Assembly (NCBI RefSeq): GCF_000202835.1
Contig: NC_015186.1
Coordinates: 3,071,501 to 3,135,500, forward strand
Reading direction: 5' to 3'
Length of the DNA: 64,000 nucleotides
Source: Acidiphilium multivorum AIU301
GTDB taxonomy: Bacteria > Pseudomonadota > Alphaproteobacteria > Acetobacterales > Acetobacteraceae
A program made the translations under genes and the position numbers. Under the pieces are notes generated by a model. It saw only the letters and a list, made by a program, of their open reading frames with translations. It made no database searches and was not told where the DNA came from. Positions 44,814 to 54,097 of this stretch are shown here, piece by piece; position 1 is the stretch's first letter; each line of letters starts with the position of its first letter.

Positions 44814-45305
44814 ATGAGCGCAACCACGACACCGGCCAGCCGGATCTGGCAGGCCGCCTCGGCACGGCTGATCGAGATCGAGGGGTTCATTCCGACCCCG
44901 CGCGGGATCGCGCTGCTGCCGCCGCGGCCGCTGGCCTGGCCGGAAAAGGATCCGGGCGATACGCTTGACTACACCTTCGACGTGGCACCCGCCCTCGCGG
45001 GCAGCCCGGGCGATGCGATCGCCACCGTTTCGGCCACGGTGAGCCCGGACAATCCGGGCGATGTCACCATCGCCTCGACGGCGATCGATGGCACCCGCGC
45101 CGTGCTGTGGCTCGCCGGCGGGCAGCCGGGCACGATCTATACGGTCACGGTTTCCATCACCACGCTGGCCGGACGGAATCTCGCGCGGAGCATCGCCCTG
45201 CCGGTCGTTTCGCTGGCGTCGGTGCCGGCGCCGGCGAGCGCGATCACGACACCGGGCGGCGCGCCGATCACCAGCCCGTTCGGCCAGCCCATCACCGCGA
45301 ACTGA
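44814..45305 (+). CDS. Fibre-tail adaptor protein
   Basis: A 163-aa protein with two beta-sandwich-like parts: ALLPPRPLAWPEKDPGDTLDYTFDV and AVLWLAGGQPGTIYTVTVSITTLAGR. It matches the pattern of phage fibre-tail adaptor proteins (a strand pair and an Ig-like domain) located between fibre genes. The C-terminus repeats a short P-I-T-S-P-F-G-Q-P-I-T motif. Confidence 0.65.
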   Translation: MSATTTPASRIWQAASARLIEIEGFIPTPRGIALLPPRPLAWPEKDPGDTLDYTFDVAPALAGSPGDAIATVSATVSPDNPGDVTIASTAIDGTRAVLWLAGGQPGTIYTVTVSITTLAGRNLARSIALPVVSLASVPAPASAITTPGGAPITSPFGQPITAN

Positions 45306-45314
45306 GGAGGCGGC

Positions 45315-47858
45315 ATGCCAACCATCGGACAATTGCCGGCGGCGAATTCGGTTTCGGATAGCGACGAACTGCCGCTCTACCAGGCCGGACAGACCGTGGC
45401 GGCGACGCGCGCGCAGTTTCTGGCCGGCATGCAGCAGCAGCTTGCCCTGCCGCAGGGCACGCTGCTCGGCGGTGTCGGGCCCGGAACGGCGGCGCCGGTG
45501 CCGATCACCATCGGCGCCAATCTCTCGCTCAGCGGCACGACGCTGGCCGCCGCCGCGGCGCCCTTCGAAATTGCGGCATTGCCCGCAGGGGCGGCGCCCG
45601 CCGCCGGCGACGCCGTGCCGCTCGGGCAGGGCGGGGCGAATGTCGCGCTCGCCTATGGCGCGTTCATGAGCGGGATCTCGACCCTGCCCGGCGTGCAGGC
45701 GGGCGGGTTCGAGGCGGTCGCGGCCGGGGCGAGCGCGGTGCGCTCGATTGCCGAGCTGGCGGCCAATGCCGTCGCGATCGAGGATTTCGGCGCGAGGGGC
45801 GATGGCGTGACCGACGACGCGCCGGCGCTGCGCGCGGCCCTTGCCGCCGGCAGTCCGGTCAGGTTCGGGCCGAAGACCTACCGGATCGACGGCGAATGCG
45901 ACATCAGCGGCACCGCCGCGACGCTGATCGGCGTGCCGGGGCAGACGGTGCTGACGCGCGGCGCGCAGAGCGTGGCCGGGACATCGAGCCAGGCGGCGTG
46001 GATCAGCGTGAGTGCTGCGACATTCAATGCCGATGGCATCATCTTCGATGCCAATGCCGCGATCACCGCACAGACCTGGGGGGTGGTGATCCAGGCGGGC
46101 TGCACGGCCTCGAACATCACGCGCTCGCTGTTCCGCAACGCCAAGGGATCGATCTATGGCTGGGGTCTCGCGATCGCGCCGAGCGATCCGACGGTGACCA
46201 GGCATCATGTGCATGATTGCGAGTTCACCGCGAACGCGGTGGACGGGCTCTGGGTCGCGGCGACGGATGCCGTGGCGGTGACAAGCTGCCGGGCGCACGA
46301 CAACGCGCGCAACGGCATCTATGTCGACAACCAGGATCCGACGCTGACGCTGAAGATCCGCGATGTGCAGGTGGTCGGCAACACGTGCTGGAACAACCAG
46401 ACCGGCATCGTGATCGGCAATTTCAACCAGACGAACCGCGAGCCGCCCACCTATGGCAATGCCAATCCGGACGTGCTGGGCGCGCTGGTCGCGCAGAACT
46501 GCGCCTTTTCCAACAGCGGCTACGGCATTTCGATTTCGGGGCGGAACATCCTGGTGACCGGGAACCTGCTGGTCGATAACGGGCCGGCCGGCGGCGGGAT
46601 GCTGGTGAACACCGGGTATTGCCGCGTCGCCAACAACATGATCATCAATTCCGGCGGGTTCGGCATCGATGCCGGCGGGTCGATCCATGTCGAGCTGAGC
46701 GGCAATTACTGCGACGGGCAGACGATCGGCATCGGCATCGGCGGCAGCCAGAACTGCACGGTGCGCGGCAATTTCATCCAGGACTGCACCACGGGCATCA
46801 TGGCGCTCAACGTCGAATCCGACGGGCGGGGCACGAATTTCGGCATTTCCTGCAACAATCTCGAGATTGCCGGGAACAGGATCAATTACGGCGCCGGCGG
46901 CTATGGCATCGTCCTGCAGGATGCGCCGCAGCTCGTCGTGGTGCGGGACAACATCGTCTCGTCCGGCACGTCGGGCGACCCGCTGAACGCGCTGGTTCCC
47001 TATACGGATTCGGTGGTGCTGCGGAATAACATCGTGAATTTCGACGACACCTTCGCGGTGAATCCGGTGGCCGCGAACGGGGTGAACACGCTGGTCTATC
47101 CCGATCTGCTCGACCGCGTGACGGTGTCGCAGAGCACGGGGGCGGTGCAGTCGATCATCAGCGCGACGGCGCAGCGCACCGAGGGCATGATCACCTACAT
47201 CAAGGTGACCAATGGCGGGTCGAACTACGCCAATGCCACGGTGTCGATCAGCGGGACGGGCAGTGGCGCGGCGGCGAGCGCGTGGATCGCCAACGGCGCG
47301 GTCATCGGCGTCTACATCACCGCGCGCGGCAGCGGGTACGGACCCGGCACCCAGGTGAGCATCACCGGGGATGGCACCGGCGCGACCGCGACCGTGCAGG
47401 TCGGCCTGCCGGTGCTGGAGGGGCGGCGGCTGGAAATCGACTGTCTGGCGCCGGTGAGCTTCGCTTCTGCCGGCAGCGCGCCGGCGCAGGAGAACTGGAC
47501 CGGCGCGCCGCTGACCGTGCCGGCCGGCGCGACGATCGAGTGGCGGGGCCATGCCGGGGCCTGGCAGGCGGCGCGGTTCATCCAGTCGGACTATCTTGTG
47601 CCGGCCGCGGACGGCAGCGTCACGCTCGGCAGCCAGGCGGGCGATGTGCGGCTCGGGCCCGCCGCGGGTGGCGCGGTGCGGCTGATATCGCCGACCGAGC
47701 CGACCGGGTGCGTGGTGCTGATCGGGCGGGGTTCGCCGCTCGGCGTGGTGAGCGCGCCGCCCGGATCGAGCTATCGCAACCTCGACGGCGGCGCCGGGGC
47801 AACCTTCTGGATCAAGCAGACCGCGACCGACGCGACCGGCTGGGTCGCGATCGCCTGA
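45315..47858 (+). CDS. Tailspike with pectate-lyase-type beta-helix
   Basis: An 847-aa protein. An N-terminal attachment domain (PTIGQLPAANSVSDSDELPL) is shared with the next fibre. From about residue 157 the pectate_lyase_3 start DFGARGDGVTDDAPALRAAL opens a right-handed parallel beta-helix that runs to about residue 570 with many N-rich turns. A C-terminal head with ISGTGSGAAASAWIANGAV follows. Such spikes cleave or bind capsular or O-antigen polysaccharide. Catalytic acids cannot be assigned by eye. Confidence 0.85.
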   Translation: MPTIGQLPAANSVSDSDELPLYQAGQTVAATRAQFLAGMQQQLALPQGTLLGGVGPGTAAPVPITIGANLSLSGTTLAAAAAPFEIAALPAGAAPAAGDAVPLGQGGANVALAYGAFMSGISTLPGVQAGGFEAVAAGASAVRSIAELAANAVAIEDFGARGDGVTDDAPALRAALAAGSPVRFGPKTYRIDGECDISGTAATLIGVPGQTVLTRGAQSVAGTSSQAAWISVSAATFNADGIIFDANAAITAQTWGVVIQAGCTASNITRSLFRNAKGSIYGWGLAIAPSDPTVTRHHVHDCEFTANAVDGLWVAATDAVAVTSCRAHDNARNGIYVDNQDPTLTLKIRDVQVVGNTCWNNQTGIVIGNFNQTNREPPTYGNANPDVLGALVAQNCAFSNSGYGISISGRNILVTGNLLVDNGPAGGGMLVNTGYCRVANNMIINSGGFGIDAGGSIHVELSGNYCDGQTIGIGIGGSQNCTVRGNFIQDCTTGIMALNVESDGRGTNFGISCNNLEIAGNRINYGAGGYGIVLQDAPQLVVVRDNIVSSGTSGDPLNALVPYTDSVVLRNNIVNFDDTFAVNPVAANGVNTLVYPDLLDRVTVSQSTGAVQSIISATAQRTEGMITYIKVTNGGSNYANATVSISGTGSGAAASAWIANGAVIGVYITARGSGYGPGTQVSITGDGTGATATVQVGLPVLEGRRLEIDCLAPVSFASAGSAPAQENWTGAPLTVPAGATIEWRGHAGAWQAARFIQSDYLVPAADGSVTLGSQAGDVRLGPAAGGAVRLISPTEPTGCVVLIGRGSPLGVVSAPPGSSYRNLDGGAGATFWIKQTATDATGWVAIA

Positions 47859-47885
47859 GGCAGCGCGAGAGGACATTCCCGAACC

Positions 47886-49778
47886 ATGACGACGATACCG
47901 CAACTGCCCACCGCCGCGAGCGTGGGGCCGACCGACCTGTTGCCGCTGTCGCAGAACGGCGTGCTCTATGCCGCGAGCGTGCAGCAGGTGACCGCCGGGC
48001 TGCAGCAGGAGATCAGCCTGCCGACCGGTGACCTGCTCGGGCGCAACAGCGCCGGGGCGGGAACGCCCGAAGCGGTGGCACCCGGCACCGGCCTTGCGCT
48101 TGGCGGCGGCACGCTTTCGGCGACCGGCACCGATCATCTCGGCTTTCCGGTGCTTGGCACGTTGTCGACCGCCGACGAGGTGGTGGTGAACGCGCAAGGG
48201 GCACCGGGACGGCTGCCGGTGACGGAGCTGCGGGGGCTGTTCTCCGCGGGTGCCGGCCTTGCGATCGACGCCAACGGCACGCTCAGCGTGACGGCCAGCG
48301 CGATCGCGGGGCCGACCGGACCGGCTGGGCCGGCCGGAGTGACCGGGCCCGCGGGTCCGGCGGGTCCGGCGGGTCCGACGGGGCAGGGACTCGCCGCGCC
48401 GGGAGCCACGAATTCGGCCAGCACCATCGGCACGGGCGACTTCGTCGCGATCTGGCAGAATGGCGCCAATGCCTGGGTGTCCTATGAAAAGCTGGTGGGC
48501 GGGCAGACGATCGACCAGCTGCCGGCGGCGGGACCGGCGGCGGATTCCGACCTGATGCTGGTCGCGCAGGGCGGCAACGCGCTGGCCAGCCAGAGCTTCG
48601 CGGCGATCTGGACCTATGTGGCGCAGAAGATTCCCACCATGCGGCGGCAGGTCGTCGAGCTGAACAGCAACACGGTGCTCGACGCGACGACGCACAACCA
48701 GCGGATTCTGGTGGTCAGCCAGCCGATTACCCTGACCGCCAATTTCACCAATATGGGCAGCGGCTTCACCTGCCGGGTGATCAACCTCGCCTCGGGGCCG
48801 GTGAAGATGGGCACCGGCATCACCTCGGGCACCGGGGTCGGCGCGTTGCCGCCGGGCACCGCGGCGGAACTGACGGCGCTGACCTATTCCGGCGGGTCGC
48901 TGGTGTGGTGGGATGGCATCGCGATGCCGACGCCGACGATCACGGTGAACGCCCCGGGTACTCCGCTCGCGAATGCCGCGTTCACGGTGAGCGGTGACCT
49001 GTTCGACGAGACGCCCACGGCGCTCGATTATTCGACCGACGGGACGACCTGGACGGCCGCGGCTGCGCCGACGATCGGCGCGGGATCCTACTCGTTCCAG
49101 ATGCCGGGACTGCCGGCGGGCACCTACACGATCGCGGTGCGCGACCATAATGCGACCGGCGTGGTCGGCCGAAGCGCGCCGTTCAGCGTGGTCGCCGCGG
49201 CGGTTTCGCTCGGGATCGTGCCGGCCAGCGCCACGGCTGGCGGCAATATCGCGGTGAGCGGCGCCGTGGCCCCGGCGGGGGCGGCGGTGCAGGTGGGGCT
49301 TTCGGCGAGCGCGACCACGCCCCCGGCAAGCTTCGTTGCCGCGACGGTGAGTGGCGGCACCTGGTCGGCCACGCTGCCGGCGGGCAGTGCGGCTGGAACC
49401 GCCTATCTCTGGGCCGAACAGACGGCGGATACGGCGGTGACGGCGGTTTCGGGCGCGATCGCGGTGACGGCCGCGACGCCCTCGGTGACCTATACGGTCA
49501 ACCAGCCGGCGACCACCTCGGTCGCCGCCGGGTCGGGCACGCTGGCGCTGAACGGCGGCATCAGCCCGGCGCAGGCGATCGCGACTCAGGTGGCGTTCTC
49601 GACCTCGGGCACCACGCCGCCATCCAGCGGCTGGCAGGCGGCCTCGATCATCGACAACAATGGGCTCTGGGCGGTCTACGCCACAATTCCGGCAACGGCG
49701 GGGGCCTATTACGTGTGGGTCGAGACCGCGACGGGGCAGGCGGCGGTGGTGTCCGGCTTCACGATCACGGTGACCTGA
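47886..49778 (+). CDS. Tail fibre with duplicated adaptor motif, collagen-like segment and Ig-like repeats
   Basis: A 630-aa protein. Residues 1-80 (TTIPQLPTAASVGPTDLLPL) are homologous to the N-terminus of the tailspike, and a second copy of the same motif (TIDQLPAAGPAADSDLMLVA) follows at about residue 207. Between them lies a collagen-like stretch of about nine G-x-y triplets (GPTGPAGPAGVTGPAGPAGP and on) near residues 140-166. The C-terminal half contains three Ig-like repeats of roughly 90 residues. The layout suggests a trimeric fibre that shares its docking site with the tailspike. Confidence 0.8.
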   Translation: MTTIPQLPTAASVGPTDLLPLSQNGVLYAASVQQVTAGLQQEISLPTGDLLGRNSAGAGTPEAVAPGTGLALGGGTLSATGTDHLGFPVLGTLSTADEVVVNAQGAPGRLPVTELRGLFSAGAGLAIDANGTLSVTASAIAGPTGPAGPAGVTGPAGPAGPAGPTGQGLAAPGATNSASTIGTGDFVAIWQNGANAWVSYEKLVGGQTIDQLPAAGPAADSDLMLVAQGGNALASQSFAAIWTYVAQKIPTMRRQVVELNSNTVLDATTHNQRILVVSQPITLTANFTNMGSGFTCRVINLASGPVKMGTGITSGTGVGALPPGTAAELTALTYSGGSLVWWDGIAMPTPTITVNAPGTPLANAAFTVSGDLFDETPTALDYSTDGTTWTAAAAPTIGAGSYSFQMPGLPAGTYTIAVRDHNATGVVGRSAPFSVVAAAVSLGIVPASATAGGNIAVSGAVAPAGAAVQVGLSASATTPPASFVAATVSGGTWSATLPAGSAAGTAYLWAEQTADTAVTAVSGAIAVTAATPSVTYTVNQPATTSVAAGSGTLALNGGISPAQAIATQVAFSTSGTTPPSSGWQAASIIDNNGLWAVYATIPATAGAYYVWVETATGQAAVVSGFTITVT

Positions 49779-49780
49779 GC

Positions 49781-51919
49781 ATGAACCTGTTTTCGGTACG
49801 CCCGGCCGCGCCGCTGCGGAACGGAACGGGGCGGCTGTTCGCGCGCGCCCAGACGGCGGATTCGGTGCCGGCGGGGAGCGCCTTCGCCGGCCCGACGCCG
49901 GCCTCGGTCAGCGGGCTGGCCGGCTGGTGGGATGCCGGCGCGCTTGGCGCCGTGCTGGATGCCAATGGCAATCCGCTCGTCGCGTGGAATGCGCCGGCGG
50001 CGGCGCTGGCCGACAAGTCCGGCAACGGGGCGACGCTCCTGCCGTTTCACATCGCGGCGGATACCGCGCCGGCGACGATGATGGCTGTGCCGCGGGTCAA
50101 CGGGTTTCTCGGCGCGGCAGGCAGTCCGGACCCGGCCATCGCGCAGTACGGGCCGACGCTCGATCCGGACTGGGGATTGTCGCTCGCGCGGTTCGACCTC
50201 GGCAGCGGGGCGGCGTGGACGCTCTATCTCGTCTGGACCCGGCCGAACTGGCGGCAGGGCACGATCGAGGTCGACAATGCGCCGATCCCGCTGATCCATG
50301 CGATGGCGACGGGAACCACCATCATCGAGGCCGGCGGGCCGGGTGGCGGCGGGCTGACGCTGTTTCCCGGCACGGCGGCGAGCCGCGGCATCACCGCGAC
50401 GATCGAACGGCGGCACACCCATGCGCTGATCCTGCGCAACACGCCGGGGACGGGCGTGGATGTGTGGCTGGACGGCGCGCAGGTGGCGAGCGGTGTCGCA
50501 AATCCGTTGCCGGCGTCGGCGGCGGGCAATGTGCTGCTGTTCCACGACAATACGGTGCAGGGCTCGGCGCAGTGCTGGTTTCACGAGGCGGCGTGCTGGA
50601 CCCGGGCGCTGGATGCCGTGGAGGTCACGACCCTGGTGGCCGCACAGGGGCGGTGGGTGCTGGGGGCGCGGCGGGGCGTCAACCTTCTGGTGATGGGCCA
50701 GTCGAACGCCGAGTGGTTCGTGCAGGCGGGCGGGGCGCTGGCGCTGGCGCAGGGCGTGGCGTGGTATCTGGGCGCGGCCGCCTGGGCGGCGACGTCGCTG
50801 CCGGCGGGGAATGTCGTCAGCCCGGCGCGGTATTCCATGATTGCGGGGCATCCGGTGTCCAACTCCTCGCCGCCGCTGTTCCCGCCCGGGGCGGCGAACG
50901 GCACGTTCCTGACCAATCCTGGCGACGGGTCTTCACCCGCGACCTGGGCGCTGGGGCCCGACGGGCAGGCGCTTTCGGCCTATCTGACCGGCTCGCAGGC
51001 ATTGGTCCCGGCGGTGGACGAGGCCGATATCGCCTTCCTCCTCTGGCCGTGGAGCGAGCAGGACAGCACGATGCCCTATGCGAACAAGACGCTTTACAAG
51101 GAGAGTGTCAGCCGGCTTGCGGCGCTGACGCGGCAGATGCTGGGGCGAAGCGCCGCCTCGCTGCCGCTGCTGCTCTGGAGCGCCATTCCCTACGAGACCG
51201 ATCAGGGTGTGCAGATGGTGCGCGAGAGCGTGCTCGACCTGTCGCTCGACCCGGCCGGGAACGCCGTGATCTTCGTGGCGCAGACGGCGGATTCCAATCC
51301 GCTGAACGCGACCTGGGACCCGGCAACCGGCCTGTTTTCCGGTGGCGATCCGCAGCATCGGGACCAGCCGGACCTGCTGCGTTATGGCCGGATCGGCGCC
51401 CATGCGGCGGCGCGGGCGGCGCTGGCGATGGGGCTTTCGGACTCCATTCCGGCGGCGGCCGTGCCGGCAAGCGGCCTGCCGGTCGCGGGCGGGCCGTCGA
51501 TCACGCATGCGTATCAGGCGGCGCCAGACCAGGTGGTCGTGACCATCCGGCACGACGCCGGCACCGATCTGCGGGTGAACCTGCAGGCGGCAAACGGGGC
51601 GGGGTTCGCGGTGATGGACGGTGGCACGGTGGCGAACCCGGGGCCGATGATTCCGGCCACCGCCGCCTCGCGCGTCGATGCGACGCATGTGGCGGTGACG
51701 CTGCAGCGCGCGCCGGTAAGCCCGGCGGCGTCGTGCCTGCTCTACTATCCCTATGGCAGCACACAGATCGGCCGGCGCGATGCGGTGACGGACAATCTCT
51801 CGAGCCTCGCGCCGCCGGCCGGATGGTCGATGGCGGCGGATCTGGGAGCGGCTTTTGCAATCGACATGCCGCTGCAGGCGACCGCCTACGGCGTCCCGCT
51901 TTCGACGACGCCGGGGTAA
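49781..51919 (+). CDS. Tail-associated SGNH/GDSL-type esterase with LamG-like domain
   Basis: A 712-aa protein. An N-terminal concanavalin/LamG-like domain (SVSGLAGWWDAGALGAVLDA, then VDVWLDGAQVASG) precedes an SGNH-hydrolase domain: block I NLLVMGQSNAEWF (Ser near residue 308), FLLWPWSEQDSTMPY (block III region) and DLLRYGRIGAHAAARAAL (final Asp/His block, about 530-547). G-Q-S-N is typical of sialate/acetyl-esterase type SGNH enzymes. As a fibre-region protein it probably removes O-acetyl groups from surface polysaccharide. ATG 49781 lies 2 nt after the previous stop. Confidence 0.75.
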   Translation: MNLFSVRPAAPLRNGTGRLFARAQTADSVPAGSAFAGPTPASVSGLAGWWDAGALGAVLDANGNPLVAWNAPAAALADKSGNGATLLPFHIAADTAPATMMAVPRVNGFLGAAGSPDPAIAQYGPTLDPDWGLSLARFDLGSGAAWTLYLVWTRPNWRQGTIEVDNAPIPLIHAMATGTTIIEAGGPGGGGLTLFPGTAASRGITATIERRHTHALILRNTPGTGVDVWLDGAQVASGVANPLPASAAGNVLLFHDNTVQGSAQCWFHEAACWTRALDAVEVTTLVAAQGRWVLGARRGVNLLVMGQSNAEWFVQAGGALALAQGVAWYLGAAAWAATSLPAGNVVSPARYSMIAGHPVSNSSPPLFPPGAANGTFLTNPGDGSSPATWALGPDGQALSAYLTGSQALVPAVDEADIAFLLWPWSEQDSTMPYANKTLYKESVSRLAALTRQMLGRSAASLPLLLWSAIPYETDQGVQMVRESVLDLSLDPAGNAVIFVAQTADSNPLNATWDPATGLFSGGDPQHRDQPDLLRYGRIGAHAAARAALAMGLSDSIPAAAVPASGLPVAGGPSITHAYQAAPDQVVVTIRHDAGTDLRVNLQAANGAGFAVMDGGTVANPGPMIPATAASRVDATHVAVTLQRAPVSPAASCLLYYPYGSTQIGRRDAVTDNLSSLAPPAGWSMAADLGAAFAIDMPLQATAYGVPLSTTPG

Positions 51920-51924
51920 GCGCC

Positions 51925-52278
51925 ATGGGAGAGGATACGGTCACGTTCCTGCGGGACGCTCTGGGCGACCTGCGCTCGGAGGTTGGCCTGTTGCAGGCGG
52001 AGATCGCCTCGGCGCGGCGCGATATTGCCGCGATCGAGGCAAGGCACCTCGCGCTGGAGGCCTGGCGCAACCGCTTCGAGTTGCAGGTGGCGGGCACGCA
52101 GGAGCGGTTCATCGACAAGTCCGACGAACTCGTCGACGCGTTCGCGCGGTTCCGCTCGGAGCTGGCGCAGTTCCGTGGCGAACAGTCGGGCAGTCATCGG
52201 GTGATCATGGTGGTGATCGGCGTGATTTCGGCGGTGATCGGCAGCGTTGCCGATCACTGGCTGCGTTTCGTCGGATGA
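51925..52278 (+). CDS. Coiled-coil protein with C-terminal membrane segment (possible holin/lysis accessory)
   Basis: A 117-aa protein. Residues 5-95 form a long coiled coil (FLRDALGDLRSEVGLLQAEIAS, SARRDIAAIEARHLALEAW) and a single hydrophobic helix lies at the end (VIMVVIGVISAVIGSVADHW). The location before the interrupted small membrane gene and the spanins places it in the lysis module. It could be an unusual holin or a tail-tip-to-membrane factor; homology is not recognised. Confidence 0.65.
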   Translation: MGEDTVTFLRDALGDLRSEVGLLQAEIASARRDIAAIEARHLALEAWRNRFELQVAGTQERFIDKSDELVDAFARFRSELAQFRGEQSGSHRVIMVVIGVISAVIGSVADHWLRFVG

Positions 52279-52310
52279 CAATGGAGGGGATCTGATGCGT
52301 CGCTTTCTCC

Positions 52311-52321
52311 ACGAGATAGTC
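52311..52321 (+). repeat. Left direct repeat flanking the IS
   Basis: ACGAGATAGTC, identical to 53887-53897 at the other border of the inserted element. Probable target-site duplication, although part of the 11-nt identity may be chance because family members usually duplicate fewer bases. Confidence 0.75.
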
Positions 52322-53886
52322 ACCCGTGAAAAATCGAACTTTGCTGATCTGGGGGCGATGTTTTGGTGGCTGGCAATATTGGGATTTGCAGGGTCTGGGC
52401 GAGCTGAGGGGAAAAACCTTGCAAAACCGTTGGAGCGTTGCGCGGTGGTCGCGATCGTGATTCTCTCCCTTTGATGTCGAACATCATGCGTTTGGCGTGG
52501 AGGAAAGAATGCCGCCGAAGCTGAATGCCTCGCAGGATGATCTCGAACTGTTCCGCTCGCGGCTGGAGAACATCATCGACCAGCGGCATCCCCTGGTGCG
52601 GCTGGCCCGGCTGATCGACTGGCGGGTTTTCGAGGAACGCTTCGGCTCACTCTACGCCGAGGCGGCGGGACGTCCGGCACTGCCGACCCGCCTGATGGTG
52701 GCGCTGCATCTTCTCAAGCACATGGATGGGCTGTCCGACGAAGCGATCTGCGCGCGCTATCTCGACAGTCCGTATGTCCAGGCATTCTGCGGCGAGACGC
52801 ATTTCCAGCACACGCTGCCGCTTGACCGATCCTCGATGACGCGCTGGCGCAAACGGATCGGGCCCGAGCGGATGGAGGCCCTGCTCGCCGAGACGCTGGC
52901 GGCCGCCGAGCGGGGTGGGGCCGTGGCGGAGAAGCACTACAAGCGGGTCACCATCGATACCACGGTCCAGCCAAAGGCCGTGACGCATCCGACCGACAGC
53001 AAGCTCCTGCACAGCGGCATCGAGACACTGGCGCGGATGGCACGCAAGCACGGTATCACGCTACGCCAGTCGTATCGCCGGGTCGCGCGCTACGCCAGGC
53101 AGGAGGCGGCGCGCCTGCACCATGGTGGCAAACGCCGCGAGGCCGAGGCTCGCGTGCGCAAGCTGCGAACCTGGCTGGGCCGGCTGGCTCGTGACATCAC
53201 CCGCAAGATCGCAGGCAACGCTGAAGCGAAGGCCACTTTCGCCGAAACGCTGGGCCTGATCAATCGCCTGCTTCGCCAGAAGCGCTCCGACCGCGGTGCC
53301 GACAAGCTCTATTCCCTGCACGCGCCTGAGGTGGAGTGCATCGGCAAGGGCAAGGCCAGGACGCGATTCGAATTCGGCGTGAAGGTCTCCATCGCCACCA
53401 CCAACGCCGCCGCACCCGGCGGTCAGTTCGTTCTCGGCATGCAGAGCCAGCCGGGAAATCCCTATGACGGCCACACCCTGGCCGGCCAGATCGAGCAGGT
53501 CGAGCGGATCACCGGCGTTGCCGTCGCCCGCGCCTATGTCGACCGCGGCTATCGCGGCCACGGCGTCGAAGCCGAGGGCAGAAGGATCTTCATCTCCCGC
53601 CAGAAACGCGGCATCACCCCCACCATCCGCCGCGAGTTGCGCCGACGCACAGCCATCGAACCCGTCATCGGCCACATGAAGACCGATGGCCATCTGGGGC
53701 GAAACTTCCTGCTCGGCTTCGACGGTGATGCCATCAACGCCATCCTTGCCGGCGCCGGCCACAACCTCCGGCTGCTCCGCAGATGGCTGATCAGGCTTCT
53801 TTGCGCCATCTTCACATGGCTCTCGGCCGCAAGACCCTCTCCAGACCTTCGCCTACCGAACTACCACATCGCTTAATTCACAGACG
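52322..53886 (+). mobile_element. IS5-family-type insertion sequence, about 1.57 kb
   Basis: The element has the size expected of an IS5-family member with one transposase gene. The ends carry only an imperfect inverted repeat: GTGAA at 52326-52330 on the left and GTGAA on the complementary strand at 53876-53880 on the right, followed by partly matching bases. The exact ends are uncertain by 1-2 nt. The left 187 nt before the transposase gene are less GC-rich. It is inserted in the phage lysis module. Confidence 0.75.
52509..53876 (+). CDS. IS5-family transposase
   Basis: A 455-aa DDE transposase. The N-terminal DUF772-type region (RPALPTRLMVALHLLKHMDGLSDE) is followed by the catalytic triad: D150 in TIDTTVQPK, D345 in AYVDRGYRG and E384 in IEPVIGHMK with the Y-x2-R-like block around it. 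ATG 52509 follows GGAGGAAAG; a GTG at 52497 is in frame. The frame is intact, so the element may still be mobile. The C-terminus reaches to within 10 nt of the right end. Confidence 0.85.
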   Translation: MPPKLNASQDDLELFRSRLENIIDQRHPLVRLARLIDWRVFEERFGSLYAEAAGRPALPTRLMVALHLLKHMDGLSDEAICARYLDSPYVQAFCGETHFQHTLPLDRSSMTRWRKRIGPERMEALLAETLAAAERGGAVAEKHYKRVTIDTTVQPKAVTHPTDSKLLHSGIETLARMARKHGITLRQSYRRVARYARQEAARLHHGGKRREAEARVRKLRTWLGRLARDITRKIAGNAEAKATFAETLGLINRLLRQKRSDRGADKLYSLHAPEVECIGKGKARTRFEFGVKVSIATTNAAAPGGQFVLGMQSQPGNPYDGHTLAGQIEQVERITGVAVARAYVDRGYRGHGVEAEGRRIFISRQKRGITPTIRRELRRRTAIEPVIGHMKTDGHLGRNFLLGFDGDAINAILAGAGHNLRLLRRWLIRLLCAIFTWLSAARPSPDLRLPNYHIA

Positions 53887-53897
53887 ACGAGATAGTC
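53887..53897 (+). repeat. Right direct repeat flanking the IS
   Basis: ACGAGATAGTC, the second copy of the 11-nt repeat at 52311-52321. The interrupted gene continues in frame directly after it (TCG GAT GCC). Confidence 0.75.
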
Positions 53898-54097
53898 TCG
53901 GATGCCGCCGGGCGGTCGGACGGGATGGCCCTGCTCTCGGTGCTGGGCGTGCTCAGCTACATCTGCCTCGGCGTCTTCGCCGTGGTGGTGCGTGGCCAGC
54001 TCTTTGCGCCCGAGGCCTATGGGATGGGGCTTGGCTCCGCGATCGCCGCGGGGGCGTTTGGCATGGGTCTGAAGGCCCGGTTCGGGGGCAATGCGCG

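Noticed and set aside
48300..48390. Short direct repeats (GGCCGGCGGGTCCG-like) that might suggest a CRISPR or satellite
   Set aside because: They encode the collagen-like G-x-y triplets of the fibre gene; there are no spacers of constant length and no cas genes. No CRISPR array was seen anywhere in the window.
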